A stretch of 64,000 nucleotides of DNA from Seonamhaeicola sp. S2-3. GTDB taxonomy: Bacteria > Bacteroidota > Bacteroidia > Flavobacteriales > Flavobacteriaceae. This document shows, one piece after another, positions 17,974 to 26,812 of this stretch. The DNA lies in NCBI RefSeq assembly GCF_001971785.1, contig NZ_CP019389.1, positions 1,437,001-1,501,000 of the forward strand, read 5' to 3'. How positions within the stretch are numbered: the first letter of the stretch is position 1; the number at the start of each line of letters is the position of its first letter. A program made the position numbers and the translations under genes. The notes beneath the pieces are model-generated. The model was not told where the DNA came from, did no database searches, and saw nothing but the letters and a program-made list of their open reading frames with translations.

Positions 17974-18837
17974 ATGAATAAACTGCTTGTATTTATAATA
18001 TCTTTTTTATTTACTTGTGGGTTAGTGTTTTCGCAAAAATTAACCCATGAAGTATATTTTGATACTGATAAGTACGAAGTTCCTTCTACAGAAAAAAACC
18101 GATTACTTTTATTTATTTCAACGTTAACCGATGTAGATATTGAATCTATCTCTATTTATGGATTTTGTGATGATAGAGGTGCAGATACTTATAATTTAAA
18201 ACTATCGCAACAAAGAGCAGAAGCTATAAAAAGCATTTTTTCTAATAATGAAATTAGCGAAAGCCTTATTACAAATGTTGATGGTAAAGGCAAAGTTTTA
18301 CTTAAAATTGTTGATGAAAAAAACATTTTAAAAATTAGAGGCCTAAATAGAAAAGTAGAAATTATTGTAAAACCTAAAGAACCAGAACCAGAGCCTGAAC
18401 CTAAAAAAGAGGTTGTTGAAGTTAATAAAAAGAAAACTGAAGCAGAACAGATAAGAAGTAAACTAAAGGCTGGAGATAAAATTATTTTTGAAAATATTTT
18501 ATTTAAAACTGGTTATGCTAGAATAACTCCAGAGTCTAAAAAAACTTTAGAATCTATTGCAGAAGCTTTAGTAGAGCGCGATAATATTTATTTTACAATT
18601 CAAGGGCATGTTTGTTGTACTAAATACTCTAGAGATGCTGTAGATAGAAGAACAAAAAAACGTAACCTCTCTGAAGCCAGAGCAAAATTTGTGTATGATT
18701 ACTTTGCAAAAAAAGGTGTAGATAAAAGACGAATGCGTTATATGGGCATGCGCAGAAAATTTCCTTTAGGTGGCGACCCTAAATATGATAGACGGGTTGA
18801 AATTTTAATCACTTATGTTGGTGATGAGAACCAATAA
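17974..18837 (+). CDS. Secreted protein with two tandem OmpA-like domains
   Basis: 287 residues: a signal peptide ending near FTCGLVFS, then two OmpA C-terminal-type domains. The first (about 25-130) has DTDKYEVP, YGFCDDRGADTYNLKLSQQR and a final NRKVEIIV. A PEPEPEP-containing linker joins it to the second (about 165-285), with TGYARITPESKKTLE, NLSEARAKFVYDYF and a final DRRVEILI. OmpA domains bind peptidoglycan diaminopimelate in the periplasm. No beta-barrel is present. The stop lies 3 bp before the next gene, a type IX cargo, so the two are co-transcribed. Confidence 0.85.
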   Translation: MNKLLVFIISFLFTCGLVFSQKLTHEVYFDTDKYEVPSTEKNRLLLFISTLTDVDIESISIYGFCDDRGADTYNLKLSQQRAEAIKSIFSNNEISESLITNVDGKGKVLLKIVDEKNILKIRGLNRKVEIIVKPKEPEPEPEPKKEVVEVNKKKTEAEQIRSKLKAGDKIIFENILFKTGYARITPESKKTLESIAEALVERDNIYFTIQGHVCCTKYSRDAVDRRTKKRNLSEARAKFVYDYFAKKGVDKRRMRYMGMRRKFPLGGDPKYDRRVEILITYVGDENQ

Positions 18838-18840
18838 TCA

Positions 18841-20250
18841 ATGTGTAATAAAGCTTTCTTATTTTTCGCTTTCTTATTTACAGTAAGTATAACTTGCATT
18901 TCACAAAATACATTTATTCCAGATGATAATTTTGAACAAGCTCTAATAGATTTAGGCTATGATACAGCTCCTTTAAATGATTATGTACCTACCGCTAATA
19001 TTGCTAGTATAACAGCATTAGATATAAGTTCTAAAAACATTTCAGATTTAACTGGTATTGAAGATTTTACTAATTTATCTATACTAGAATGTACTAATAA
19101 CCAACTTACTAACATTAATATTTCAAATAATTTAAAATTAACACAGTTATTTGTTGATGCTAATAACCTTACCAATTTAGATGTAACTAATAATACTAAT
19201 TTACAAATATTGTGGTGTTTTAATAATGCTATTTCTACCTTAAATGTTAGTCAAAATCCTAATTTAATTTCACTACGTTGTGAAAATAATAATTTATCAA
19301 ATTTAGATGTTAGTAATAACCTAAATTTAAATGTTCTTACTTGCGGATTAAATAGTTTAACTAGTTTAGATGTTACCAATAATACTTCTTTAAATAGATT
19401 AGAATGTGATGGTAATTTATTAACAAATTTAGATGTTAATAATAATATAGATTTATCATATATATCATGTAATTCTAATCAAATTTCAAGTTTAAATCTT
19501 ACTCAAAATACATCATTAAACACATTAATTTGTTTTGAAAATGAATTAACAGAATTAGATCTTAGCCAAAATTCATCTTTAACAACTTTAAATTGCTCTA
19601 ATAATAATTTGTGTTTAATAAACATGAATAACGGAAATAACAGCAATACTACTAATGTTTATTTTGAAAATAATACAAATTTAAGTTGTGTAGTTGTTGA
19701 TAACCCTAATAACATTCCTGCTAATTGGGAACCAGCAACATTTTCAAACTACGTATCTTCAGAAAGTGAATGTGATAATTTTGTGGCTGTTGATAATTTA
19801 AATGATGTTACTTCTTTTACAAATTACACCTTGCCAACTTTAAGTAATGGAAATTATTACACAGAACCTGATGCAAATGGTTTAGCATTATATGCAGGAG
19901 ATATAATTTCTGAATCTCAAACCATTTACATATACAATGAAACAGTATGTTTTAGTAATGAAACCAGTTTTTATGTAACCATTTTTGAAGGCGAATATTT
20001 TATTCCTAAATATTTTACACCAAATAACGATGGTACAAATGATACTTGGAAAGTAATTGATAACACAAATTCTTTTACACTAATTAATATATATAACAGA
20101 TACGGTAAATTATTAAAAACTTTAACTAAAAATGCTTTTGAATGGGATGGTACTTTTAATGGTAAATTAATGTATACTGATGATTATTGGTTTGTTATTT
20201 ACCGTGAAGCAGATATTCCTATAAAAGGACATTTTACTTTAAAACGCTAA
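18841..20250 (+). CDS. Leucine-rich-repeat protein with type IX secretion type B sorting domain
   Basis: 469 residues: signal peptide, then from about residue 60 to 270 some nine internalin-like leucine-rich repeats with a 21-residue period (pattern NLDVTNNTNLQILWCFNN), each with a Cys near the turn. The last roughly 85 residues are a type B (gliding-motility-associated) sorting domain beginning YFTPNNDGTNDTWKVID and ending near GHFTLKR. It should cross the outer membrane by type IX secretion and stay surface-attached. The repeats suggest binding to a protein or glycan. Its stop overlaps the convergent GNAT gene by 4 bp. Confidence 0.88.
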   Translation: MCNKAFLFFAFLFTVSITCISQNTFIPDDNFEQALIDLGYDTAPLNDYVPTANIASITALDISSKNISDLTGIEDFTNLSILECTNNQLTNINISNNLKLTQLFVDANNLTNLDVTNNTNLQILWCFNNAISTLNVSQNPNLISLRCENNNLSNLDVSNNLNLNVLTCGLNSLTSLDVTNNTSLNRLECDGNLLTNLDVNNNIDLSYISCNSNQISSLNLTQNTSLNTLICFENELTELDLSQNSSLTTLNCSNNNLCLINMNNGNNSNTTNVYFENNTNLSCVVVDNPNNIPANWEPATFSNYVSSESECDNFVAVDNLNDVTSFTNYTLPTLSNGNYYTEPDANGLALYAGDIISESQTIYIYNETVCFSNETSFYVTIFEGEYFIPKYFTPNNDGTNDTWKVIDNTNSFTLINIYNRYGKLLKTLTKNAFEWDGTFNGKLMYTDDYWFVIYREADIPIKGHFTLKR

Positions 20251-20693
20251 TTATTTTTAATCATAGCAATATGAGGTATATTATCTTCTAAATACTCCGC
20301 TCCTACTTCTTTGAAGCCTAAGTTGTTATAAAACCTTTTTAAATAACATTGTGCAGAAATTTTAATTGTACTTTCATTAAAATATGTTTTAATAGCTTTT
20401 ATAGAAGCTTCCATAATAGCATTACCATATTTAAATTGTCTTTTATTTTTAGCTACCACTACCCTACCAATACTAGCTTTATCAAAATAATCACCTGGTT
20501 TAAAAATACGTGTATAAGCAACTAAAATATCATTATTATATCCTAAAATATGTAGTGCTTTTTGATCTTTACCATCAATATCTTGATATACACAATCTTG
20601 TTCTACAACAAACACCTCACTACGTAATTGAAGTAAACTATATAACTCTTGGGTAGTAAGTTGAGAAAATGTTTTAGTTTTTATTACTAGCAT
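20247..20693 (-). CDS. GNAT family N-acetyltransferase, ElaA-like
   Basis: 148 residues, matching the ElaA branch of GNAT enzymes. It begins with LTTQELYSLLQLRSEVFVVE and QDCVYQDIDGKD, then the acetyl-CoA region IGRVVVAKNKR and the C-terminal FYNNLGFKEVG. A cytoplasmic acetyltransferase of unknown substrate. The start lies 2 bp downstream of the CDF gene, so it is the last gene of the rpiB-CDF-GNAT minus-strand operon. Confidence 0.85.
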   Translation of the reverse strand: MLVIKTKTFSQLTTQELYSLLQLRSEVFVVEQDCVYQDIDGKDQKALHILGYNNDILVAYTRIFKPGDYFDKASIGRVVVAKNKRQFKYGNAIMEASIKAIKTYFNESTIKISAQCYLKRFYNNLGFKEVGAEYLEDNIPHIAMIKNN

Positions 20694-20695
20694 TT

Positions 20696-21613
20696 TTAAT
20701 CTTGTACAATAATGTCTTTAGCATCATCTTTACCAAACTCTGGTTGAATATTTACATGATTTATTTGATACTTTTTAAACACCAATGTTTCAATATCTTG
20801 TAATATATAATCAAACTCAGATAAAGTTATATCCTTATTAAAATCTATATGCGCCTCTAAATGTATTTCTTCTTCATTTAATTGCCATATATGTACATGA
20901 TGCACATTTTTAATACTTTTAAAAGCATTTATTTCATCAACAATTTTTTTTACAGGAATATCATCTGGTGTAAATAACATAAGTACTTTAGTAGATTCTT
21001 TTAATAAATCTAATCCCATAAAAATTAAATAAATAGCTATAACTAAAGTTAAAATACTATCTACCCAATAAATTTGATAAAACTTCATTAATAAACCACC
21101 TATTAATACCGCAACACTTGCCATCATATCTGTTAATAAATGTATATAAGCACTGCGTATATTCATATTAACATCAGAGTCTTTTTTTAATAAAAGTACG
21201 CTTAGGCCATTAGCTACAATACCTAAAAGTGATAACCAAATAACAAGGTTAGATTCTATTTCTTGTGGATTTTGAAACCTTTTAACCGCTTCAATAATTA
21301 ATAAAACTGCTACTATAACTAATGTAGCGGCATTAATAAAAGCTGCTAAAATTTCGGCACGTTTATAACCAAAAGTTCTATATGCTGAAGCTTTCTTTTT
21401 AGTAAGTCTGTTAGCAATATAACTAACTAATAAAGACAGTACATCAGAAAAATTATGTAAAGCATCACTTAATAATGCTAAACTTCCTGATACTAAACCC
21501 CCAATAATTTGAGATGCTGTAATTAATATATTTAAAAAGATAGATATAAAAAGATTTCTACCTTTTAAATCGGTATGAGAATGAGAGTGATTATGAGTGT
21601 GTGAATGACTCAT
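20696..21613 (-). CDS. Cation diffusion facilitator family metal exporter
   Basis: 305 residues. The first 14 contain six His (MSHSHTHNHSHSHT), a cytoplasmic metal-capture tail. Transmembrane segments follow, with the metal site residues in LLSDALHNFSD (Asp50, His53, Asp57) and in HLLTDMMAS of TM5. The C-terminal cytoplasmic domain has HVHIWQL and EAHIDF. It exports Zn2+ or a similar divalent metal in exchange for protons. It abuts rpiB and GNAT in one minus-strand operon. Confidence 0.93.
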   Translation of the reverse strand: MSHSHTHNHSHSHTDLKGRNLFISIFLNILITASQIIGGLVSGSLALLSDALHNFSDVLSLLVSYIANRLTKKKASAYRTFGYKRAEILAAFINAATLVIVAVLLIIEAVKRFQNPQEIESNLVIWLSLLGIVANGLSVLLLKKDSDVNMNIRSAYIHLLTDMMASVAVLIGGLLMKFYQIYWVDSILTLVIAIYLIFMGLDLLKESTKVLMLFTPDDIPVKKIVDEINAFKSIKNVHHVHIWQLNEEEIHLEAHIDFNKDITLSEFDYILQDIETLVFKKYQINHVNIQPEFGKDDAKDIIVQD

Positions 21614-22048
21614 TTAACAAGATAATGGTATTTTATCTATTCTTTTTTGATGACGGCCACCTTCAAAATCTGTATTTAAAAATGTTTCAACCATTTTAAC
21701 TGCCTGCGGAATAGCGGTAAACCTAGCAGGAATACATAAAATATTTGCATTATTATGCTGGCGGATAAGTTCTACAATTTCATTATTCCAACATAAACCA
21801 GCACGTATTTTTTGATGTTTATTAGCGGTCATAGCAACACCATTAGCACTACCGCAAATTAAAATACCATAGGTAGATTTATTGTTTTCAACATCTTCGG
21901 CAACAGGATGCACAAAATCTGCATAATCTACACTATCACTAGTATCTGTACCATGATTAATAACTGTATATCCTTTATCTTCAAGATATTTTACAATAGC
22001 AAATTTATAGTCTGTACCAGCATGGTCGTTTCCTATAGAAATAGTCAT
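21614..22048 (-). CDS. rpiB: Ribose 5-phosphate isomerase B
   Basis: 144 residues, the normal RpiB length. Motifs: NDHAGTDYKFAIVKYLEDKG at the start, the catalytic Cys in GILICGSANGVAMTANK, and AGLCWN followed by HNNANILCIPARF. It interconverts ribose 5-phosphate and ribulose 5-phosphate in the pentose phosphate pathway. First gene of the minus-strand operon; its promoter lies in the AT-rich gap to the right, which also holds the rnr promoter. Confidence 0.93.
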   Translation of the reverse strand: MTISIGNDHAGTDYKFAIVKYLEDKGYTVINHGTDTSDSVDYADFVHPVAEDVENNKSTYGILICGSANGVAMTANKHQKIRAGLCWNNEIVELIRQHNNANILCIPARFTAIPQAVKMVETFLNTDFEGGRHQKRIDKIPLSC

Positions 22049-22664
22049 AATTTTATTTGTGTGTTTTTATTTTTAACAAAAGTACTAATTATAAATATTG
22101 TGAACGGTGTTATTAATTACTTGTTAATAACTGTTCATTACTTTCTAAAAAATAAACTTGCAAAATTCAACTTATTTTACAATCCATAATGTTTAGTTAA
22201 CATCCAAATTAGTTAATGTAAATTTTTAGTTAAGTTATTAGCACTAAAAAGTATGTTAATAACCAATGTTAAGTAATAATTTTATTAAAAAATCTTGTTA
22301 ATTGGAGTTATAAACAATTGTTAATATAAATTTAAAATAACTTAATTTTTAACTACTTAACAAAGTAAGAGGCTGTTTATTTCTTATCAATAAACTTATA
22401 TAAATAACTTTTCAAAATAAACTTTAAAAAAGTTATACCAGTTATTAACACACTATAATAACCATTATTATTTTTTTAAATTTTTAAAAGAAAAAGATAT
22501 TATAATATATAATGTGAATAAGTTGAATTTAACACTAATTAAATATAGTTTAATAATAAAAGCGTAGCTTTGCATAAAATAAATAGCCATTCTCCTCTTA
22601 AAATAAAGCTATTTAATAACAGAATTTCCATTAACTTACGGAAATAGAATATGATTAAAAATAA
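22049..22664. other. 616-bp AT-rich intergenic region, candidate replication origin
   Basis: No gene is visible. The stretch is very AT-rich and lies between divergent rpiB and rnr. It holds three exact copies of TGTTAATAA (22122-22130, 22254-22262, and inverted at 22442-22450), the variants TGTTAATTG (22296) and TGTTAATAT (22319), and TGTGAATAA (22513-22521), which is one mismatch from the DnaA-box complement TGTGGATAA. A long A/T tract lies at about 22,460-22,510. Clustered DnaA-box-like 9-mers beside an AT-rich stretch fit an oriC. rnpA (6 kb away) and parS sites (21 kb away) are commonly origin-proximal. Without dnaA or a skew plot this remains a hypothesis. Confidence 0.35.
22565..22572 (+). 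promoter_or_regulatory. Bacteroidota -7 box before rnr
   Basis: TAGCTTTG fits TAnnTTTG and lies 93 bp before the rnr start, implying a leader of about 85 nt. Confidence 0.45.
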
Positions 22665-24863
22665 ATGACAAAAAAAAGAAAAGGGAAATCCAGAAAAAAG
22701 GGAATTTCCAACCTTACAAATACTATTCTTAGTATATTAAAAAAAGACAGAAACAAAACTTATAACTATAAACAAATTGCAGCTAAACTTGGTGTTAATG
22801 ATGCTAGTAGCCGTAATCAAATTATAAAAACACTAGCCAAACTTGCAGCTAAACAAGAAATAGAACAAGTAGATAGAGGTAAATTTAAAGCTGTAGTAAC
22901 TGCAGAATACCATACTGGTATTTTAGATTTATCTGCAAAAGGATCTGGGTATATTATTAGTGATGCGTTTGATGATGATGTATATATAGCCTCTAATAAT
23001 ATTAACAAAGCCTTAAATGGTGATGAAGTAGAATTCTATGTGTATAAACGTAGAAAACGCGGTAAGTTAGAAGGTGAAATAACACAAATTATTAAACGCG
23101 CTAAAAGTGAATACGTAGGCGTTATTCAATTACATGATAAATATGCATTTGTTATTCCAGATAGCAATAAAATGTATAAAGATATTTTTATACCCATTAA
23201 CAAAACATTTAAAGCTGAAGATGGTGATAAAGTTTTAGTTAAACTAGAAGATTGGCCCGAAAAAGCCGATTCTCCATATGGTAAAGTTATTAAAGTTTTA
23301 GGTAAACCTGGTGATCATAATACAGAAATTCATGCTATTCTTTCAGAATACGGATTACCTTTTGAATTTCCTTATGAAGTAGAAGATTTTGCTAATAAAA
23401 TAGATACCTCTATTACCAAAGATGAAATTGCCAAACGTAGAGATATGCGTCAAGATCTTACATTTACTATAGATCCAAAAGATGCTAAAGATTTTGATGA
23501 TGCTTTATCATTTAAAGTTTTAGAAAACGGATTGTATGAAATAGGTATTCACATTGCCGATGTATCACATTATGTAAAAGAAGGTACCGTTTTAGATGAC
23601 GAAGCTTACAATAGGGCAACATCTGTGTATTTAGTAGATAGAGTAGTACCTATGTTACCAGAAGTGTTATCTAATAATGCCTGTTCATTGCGTCCTCATG
23701 AAGAAAAATATACCTTTTCAGCAGTATTTAAAATAAATGATAAAGCCGAAGTAAAACACCAATGGTTTGGAAGAACAGTAACTTATAGCGATGCACGTTT
23801 TGCTTATGAAGAAGCGCAAGCCATAATTGAGTCTAAAACCAATGAAATTCCTTCAGATGTTTCATTAACAGGAAAAGCTTATAAAACCAATGAAAATCTA
23901 TCAAATGCTATTTTAAAATTAAATGAATTAGCAAAAATAATGCGTAATAAACGCATGAAGAATGGAGCTATTTCTTTTGATAAAGTAGAAGTAAAATTCA
24001 ATTTAGATGAAGATAATAATCCAGAAGGCGTGTATTTTAAAACCAGTAAAGATGCTAATAAACTAATTGAAGAATTCATGCTGTTGGCTAATAAAAAAGT
24101 AGCCGAATTTATAGGAAAACAAAATCCTAAGAAAACCTTCATATATCGTGTTCATGATGAGCCAGATGATAGTAAATTAGCAGCTTTACAAAATATAGTT
24201 GGCAGATTTGGTTATAAACTAAATTTTAAAGACAGAAAATCAACCACCGCTTCATTAAATAATCTTCTTACCGAAGTAGTTGGTAAAAAAGAACAAAATT
24301 TAGTAGATACGCTAACCATACGTAGTATGAGTAAAGCCGAATATACTACCCATAATATAGGGCATTACGGTTTAGCATTTGATTATTACTCACATTTTAC
24401 TTCTCCTATTCGTCGTTACCCCGATGTTATGGCTCATAGATTATTACAACATTATTTAGATGGCGGAAAATCTGTAAGTGAAGAGGTTTACGAAGAAAAA
24501 TGTCAACATTCCAGTAACATGGAATATTTAGCAACTAAAGCCGAAAGAGATTCTATAAAATATATGCAAATTCGTTTTATGGAAGACCATAAAAATCAAG
24601 AATTTGTAGGTGTTATTTCTGGAGTAACAGACTGGGGAATTTATGTTGAAATAATTTCAAATAAATGCGAAGGAATGGTTAGTTTAAGAGATATTACAGA
24701 TGATCATTATGTATTTGATGAAAGTCAGTTTGCTATAGTAGGAAGAAATACTAAAAACACTTATCAATTAGGAGATGAAGTTGTTGTAAAAGTTAAGAAT
24801 ACAGATTTAGTTAAAAAACATTTAGATTTTAATTTAATAGGAAAACCAGAAGATGTATTGTAA
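22665..24863 (+). CDS. rnr: Ribonuclease R
   Basis: 732 residues. A basic N-terminus (MTKKRKGKSRKKG) and winged-helix-like segment are followed by cold-shock domains. The RNB catalytic domain has the metal-binding TIDPKDAKDFDDALSF at about residues 268-283. A C-terminal S1 domain carries GVISGVTDWGIYVEI. It is a processive 3'-5' exoribonuclease that degrades structured RNA in the cytoplasm. It is first in a plus-strand run with the YbjQ-like and DUF2807 genes. Confidence 0.95.
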   Translation: MTKKRKGKSRKKGISNLTNTILSILKKDRNKTYNYKQIAAKLGVNDASSRNQIIKTLAKLAAKQEIEQVDRGKFKAVVTAEYHTGILDLSAKGSGYIISDAFDDDVYIASNNINKALNGDEVEFYVYKRRKRGKLEGEITQIIKRAKSEYVGVIQLHDKYAFVIPDSNKMYKDIFIPINKTFKAEDGDKVLVKLEDWPEKADSPYGKVIKVLGKPGDHNTEIHAILSEYGLPFEFPYEVEDFANKIDTSITKDEIAKRRDMRQDLTFTIDPKDAKDFDDALSFKVLENGLYEIGIHIADVSHYVKEGTVLDDEAYNRATSVYLVDRVVPMLPEVLSNNACSLRPHEEKYTFSAVFKINDKAEVKHQWFGRTVTYSDARFAYEEAQAIIESKTNEIPSDVSLTGKAYKTNENLSNAILKLNELAKIMRNKRMKNGAISFDKVEVKFNLDEDNNPEGVYFKTSKDANKLIEEFMLLANKKVAEFIGKQNPKKTFIYRVHDEPDDSKLAALQNIVGRFGYKLNFKDRKSTTASLNNLLTEVVGKKEQNLVDTLTIRSMSKAEYTTHNIGHYGLAFDYYSHFTSPIRRYPDVMAHRLLQHYLDGGKSVSEEVYEEKCQHSSNMEYLATKAERDSIKYMQIRFMEDHKNQEFVGVISGVTDWGIYVEIISNKCEGMVSLRDITDDHYVFDESQFAIVGRNTKNTYQLGDEVVVKVKNTDLVKKHLDFNLIGKPEDVL

Positions 24864-24909
24864 CAAATTTGTTTAAATATTTACTAATACTTTAAACAGA
24901 ATCTTAATT

Positions 24910-25236
24910 ATGATATTAACAACAACACAAAATATTGAAGGTCATAACATAGTAGATTATTTAGGTATAGTAAGTGGTATAGCTTATAATAATAGTTATA
25001 ACCATAAAGGAAAAAAACTATCTTTTAAAGAGATGTTTAATGTTTCTAAATACTACCAAGTTTATGCCGAAGGTTTAGAAATTATTAAAGAAGAAGCCTT
25101 TCAAAAATTAAAAGAAAACGCTCAACAACTTAAAGCTAATGCTGTAGTTGGTATAAAAGTAGATATAGAACCTTTATCAAATTCATCTCATATGGTAGTT
25201 TCTATTACCGGAACAGCAGTTAAAGTAGCTATTTAA
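24910..25236 (+). CDS. YbjQ/UPF0145 family protein
   Basis: 108 residues, the usual length of UPF0145 proteins. It has the typical start LTTTQNIEGHNIVDYLGIV and the end NAVVGIKVDIEPL then SITGTAVKV. The family forms ring-like oligomers and is often called a heavy-metal-binding domain, but its function is not established. 46 bp downstream of rnr and probably in the same transcript. Confidence 0.85.
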   Translation: MILTTTQNIEGHNIVDYLGIVSGIAYNNSYNHKGKKLSFKEMFNVSKYYQVYAEGLEIIKEEAFQKLKENAQQLKANAVVGIKVDIEPLSNSSHMVVSITGTAVKVAI

Positions 25237-25318
25237 TTAAAAAGTTTTCTTAAAGTTAATTTATAACGGTATAATTCTTGATAATTTTGCGTTAAATAAA
25301 ATATATAAAAAGTAAACC

Positions 25319-25990
25319 ATGAAAAGGATTTTAATAATATGCGCTTTTTTAGTATCAACTTTTGTTATAGCACAAAATACAGTTGAGAAAGAAATAGGAG
25401 AATTTAGTGAATTAAAAGTTTATGATTTAATTAATGTTGAACTCATAAAATCAAATCAAAATAAGGTAGTTATTACAGGAAAGAATACCCAAAACGTTAT
25501 ACTAAATAACAAAAACGGAACCTTAAAAATTAAAATGAAGTTAAAAGAAATTTTTAATGGTAATGATACTAAAGTAAAACTATACTATTCTCATGTAGAT
25601 ATTATTGATGTAAATGAAGGCGCCAATGTATATTCAGATAATAAAATAAAACAATTTGAAATAGATTTAAAAACTCAAGAAGGGGCTAATATAGATGTAA
25701 AATTAGATGTTACTTATGCTAATGTAAAAGCCGTTACTGGAGGTATTGTAAAAGTTACAGGTAAAGCCAAAAGTCAAAATATTTCTTTATTAACAGGTGG
25801 TGTTTATAAAGGAGCAGAACTTAAAACCAATAAAACAGAAGTAGCTATCAAAGCTGCTGGTGAAGCTCATGTAAACGCAACAGATTTAGTAGATGTAAAA
25901 ATAAGAGCTGGAGGCGATGTATATGTTTACGGTAATCCTACAACTATTAATGAAAACAAGGTTCTTGGGGGTAGAGTAAAACGAATGTAG
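25319..25990 (+). CDS. Head GIN / DUF2807 domain secreted protein
   Basis: 223 residues with a signal peptide (ILIICAFLVSTFVIA, cleaved near AQN). The rest is a repetitive beta-rich DUF2807 (auto-transporter adhesin head GIN) domain: FSELKVYDLINVEL near the start, then many short V/I-rich strands and GGDVYVYGNP at the end. The final basic KVLGGRVKRM is typical. It probably sits in the periplasm or on the surface; its role is unknown. A TAATTTTG box at 25,282 may give it a promoter. A terminator follows. Confidence 0.8.
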   Translation: MKRILIICAFLVSTFVIAQNTVEKEIGEFSELKVYDLINVELIKSNQNKVVITGKNTQNVILNNKNGTLKIKMKLKEIFNGNDTKVKLYYSHVDIIDVNEGANVYSDNKIKQFEIDLKTQEGANIDVKLDVTYANVKAVTGGIVKVTGKAKSQNISLLTGGVYKGAELKTNKTEVAIKAAGEAHVNATDLVDVKIRAGGDVYVYGNPTTINENKVLGGRVKRM

Positions 25991-26016
25991 ATATTTTATA
26001 TTAAAATAAATTATAT

Positions 26017-26048
26017 AAAAAACCACTAATTTTAGTGGTTTTTTATTT
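26017..26048 (+). terminator. Rho-independent terminator after DUF2807 gene
   Basis: An A-rich arm with ACCACTA (26017-26028) pairs with TAGTGGTTTTTT (26033-26044) across a short AT loop. The T tract follows. Confidence 0.8.
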
Positions 26049-26109
26049 TTAATATCATTACAAAACCATAAGAATATTTCTTTACTTTGTGTAAAGCTTC
26101 TTAAAAATT

Positions 26110-26790
26110 ATGTTTGATGATATTTTAACAGCTATTCCATTCGGAATTTTACTAGCCTTTACTATTGGCCCTGTATTTTTTGTACTGTTAGAAACAGGAG
26201 CTACCAAAGGATTTAGAAGCGCTTTAATTTTTGATTTAGGAGTTATTTTAGCCGATATCATTTTTATATTAGTAGCTTTTTTTAGTACCAATAAGCTTTT
26301 AGAAAGAGTTAAAGATGATCCTAATTTTTTAATTTTTGGAGGTGTTTTACTAATAACTTACGGTATTATTTCTTTTATAAAAACATCAAAATCATTCAGA
26401 GAAATTGTTAGAGAATATCATGCTGTAGAATTTAAAAAAGGCTATGGAAAATTATTTATAAAAGGATTTCTACTTAATTTTATAAACATAGGTGTACTTA
26501 TTGGGTGGGTTGTTTTTATAGCCTTAGCTAATACTTTAACAACATCAAAACACGGTGTTTTAATTTTTTTAGGAACCATTTTACTTACTTATTTGTTGGT
26601 AGATTTAGTAAAAATTATAGTAGCTAAAAGAATAAAAAAAAGATTAACGCCGCGTTTAATTTTTAAAACAAAAAAAATAGTTGCTTTAGTAATATTAGGT
26701 TTTGGTATTTTGTTATTATTTCAAGGAGTGTTTCCAGAAACCTATGAAAAAAATAAAGAAAAGTTAGAACGTATTAGTCCTATAAATTAA
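26110..26790 (+). CDS. LysE family translocator
   Basis: 226 residues with about six hydrophobic segments. The N-terminal block AIPFGILLAFTIGPVFFVLLE contains the GPVF signature of the LysE/RhtB exporter superfamily, followed by GATKGFRSALIFDLGV. These inner-membrane proteins export amino acids or related small molecules; the substrate is not predictable. It is monocistronic: a terminator lies before it and the convergent ubiquitin-like gene after it. Confidence 0.88.
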   Translation: MFDDILTAIPFGILLAFTIGPVFFVLLETGATKGFRSALIFDLGVILADIIFILVAFFSTNKLLERVKDDPNFLIFGGVLLITYGIISFIKTSKSFREIVREYHAVEFKKGYGKLFIKGFLLNFINIGVLIGWVVFIALANTLTTSKHGVLIFLGTILLTYLLVDLVKIIVAKRIKKRLTPRLIFKTKKIVALVILGFGILLLFQGVFPETYEKNKEKLERISPIN

Positions 26791-26812
26791 ACAACTATAA
26801 AACTATTTTAAC

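Noticed and set aside
19080-19620. Tandem DNA repeats that could suggest a CRISPR or satellite array
   Set aside because: The 63-bp periodicity is the codon pattern of 21-residue leucine-rich repeats in an intact gene.
21908-22189. Plus-strand open frame running from rpiB into the AT-rich gap
   Set aside because: It is antisense to the well-supported rpiB gene for half its length, and the remainder is low-complexity with no domain.
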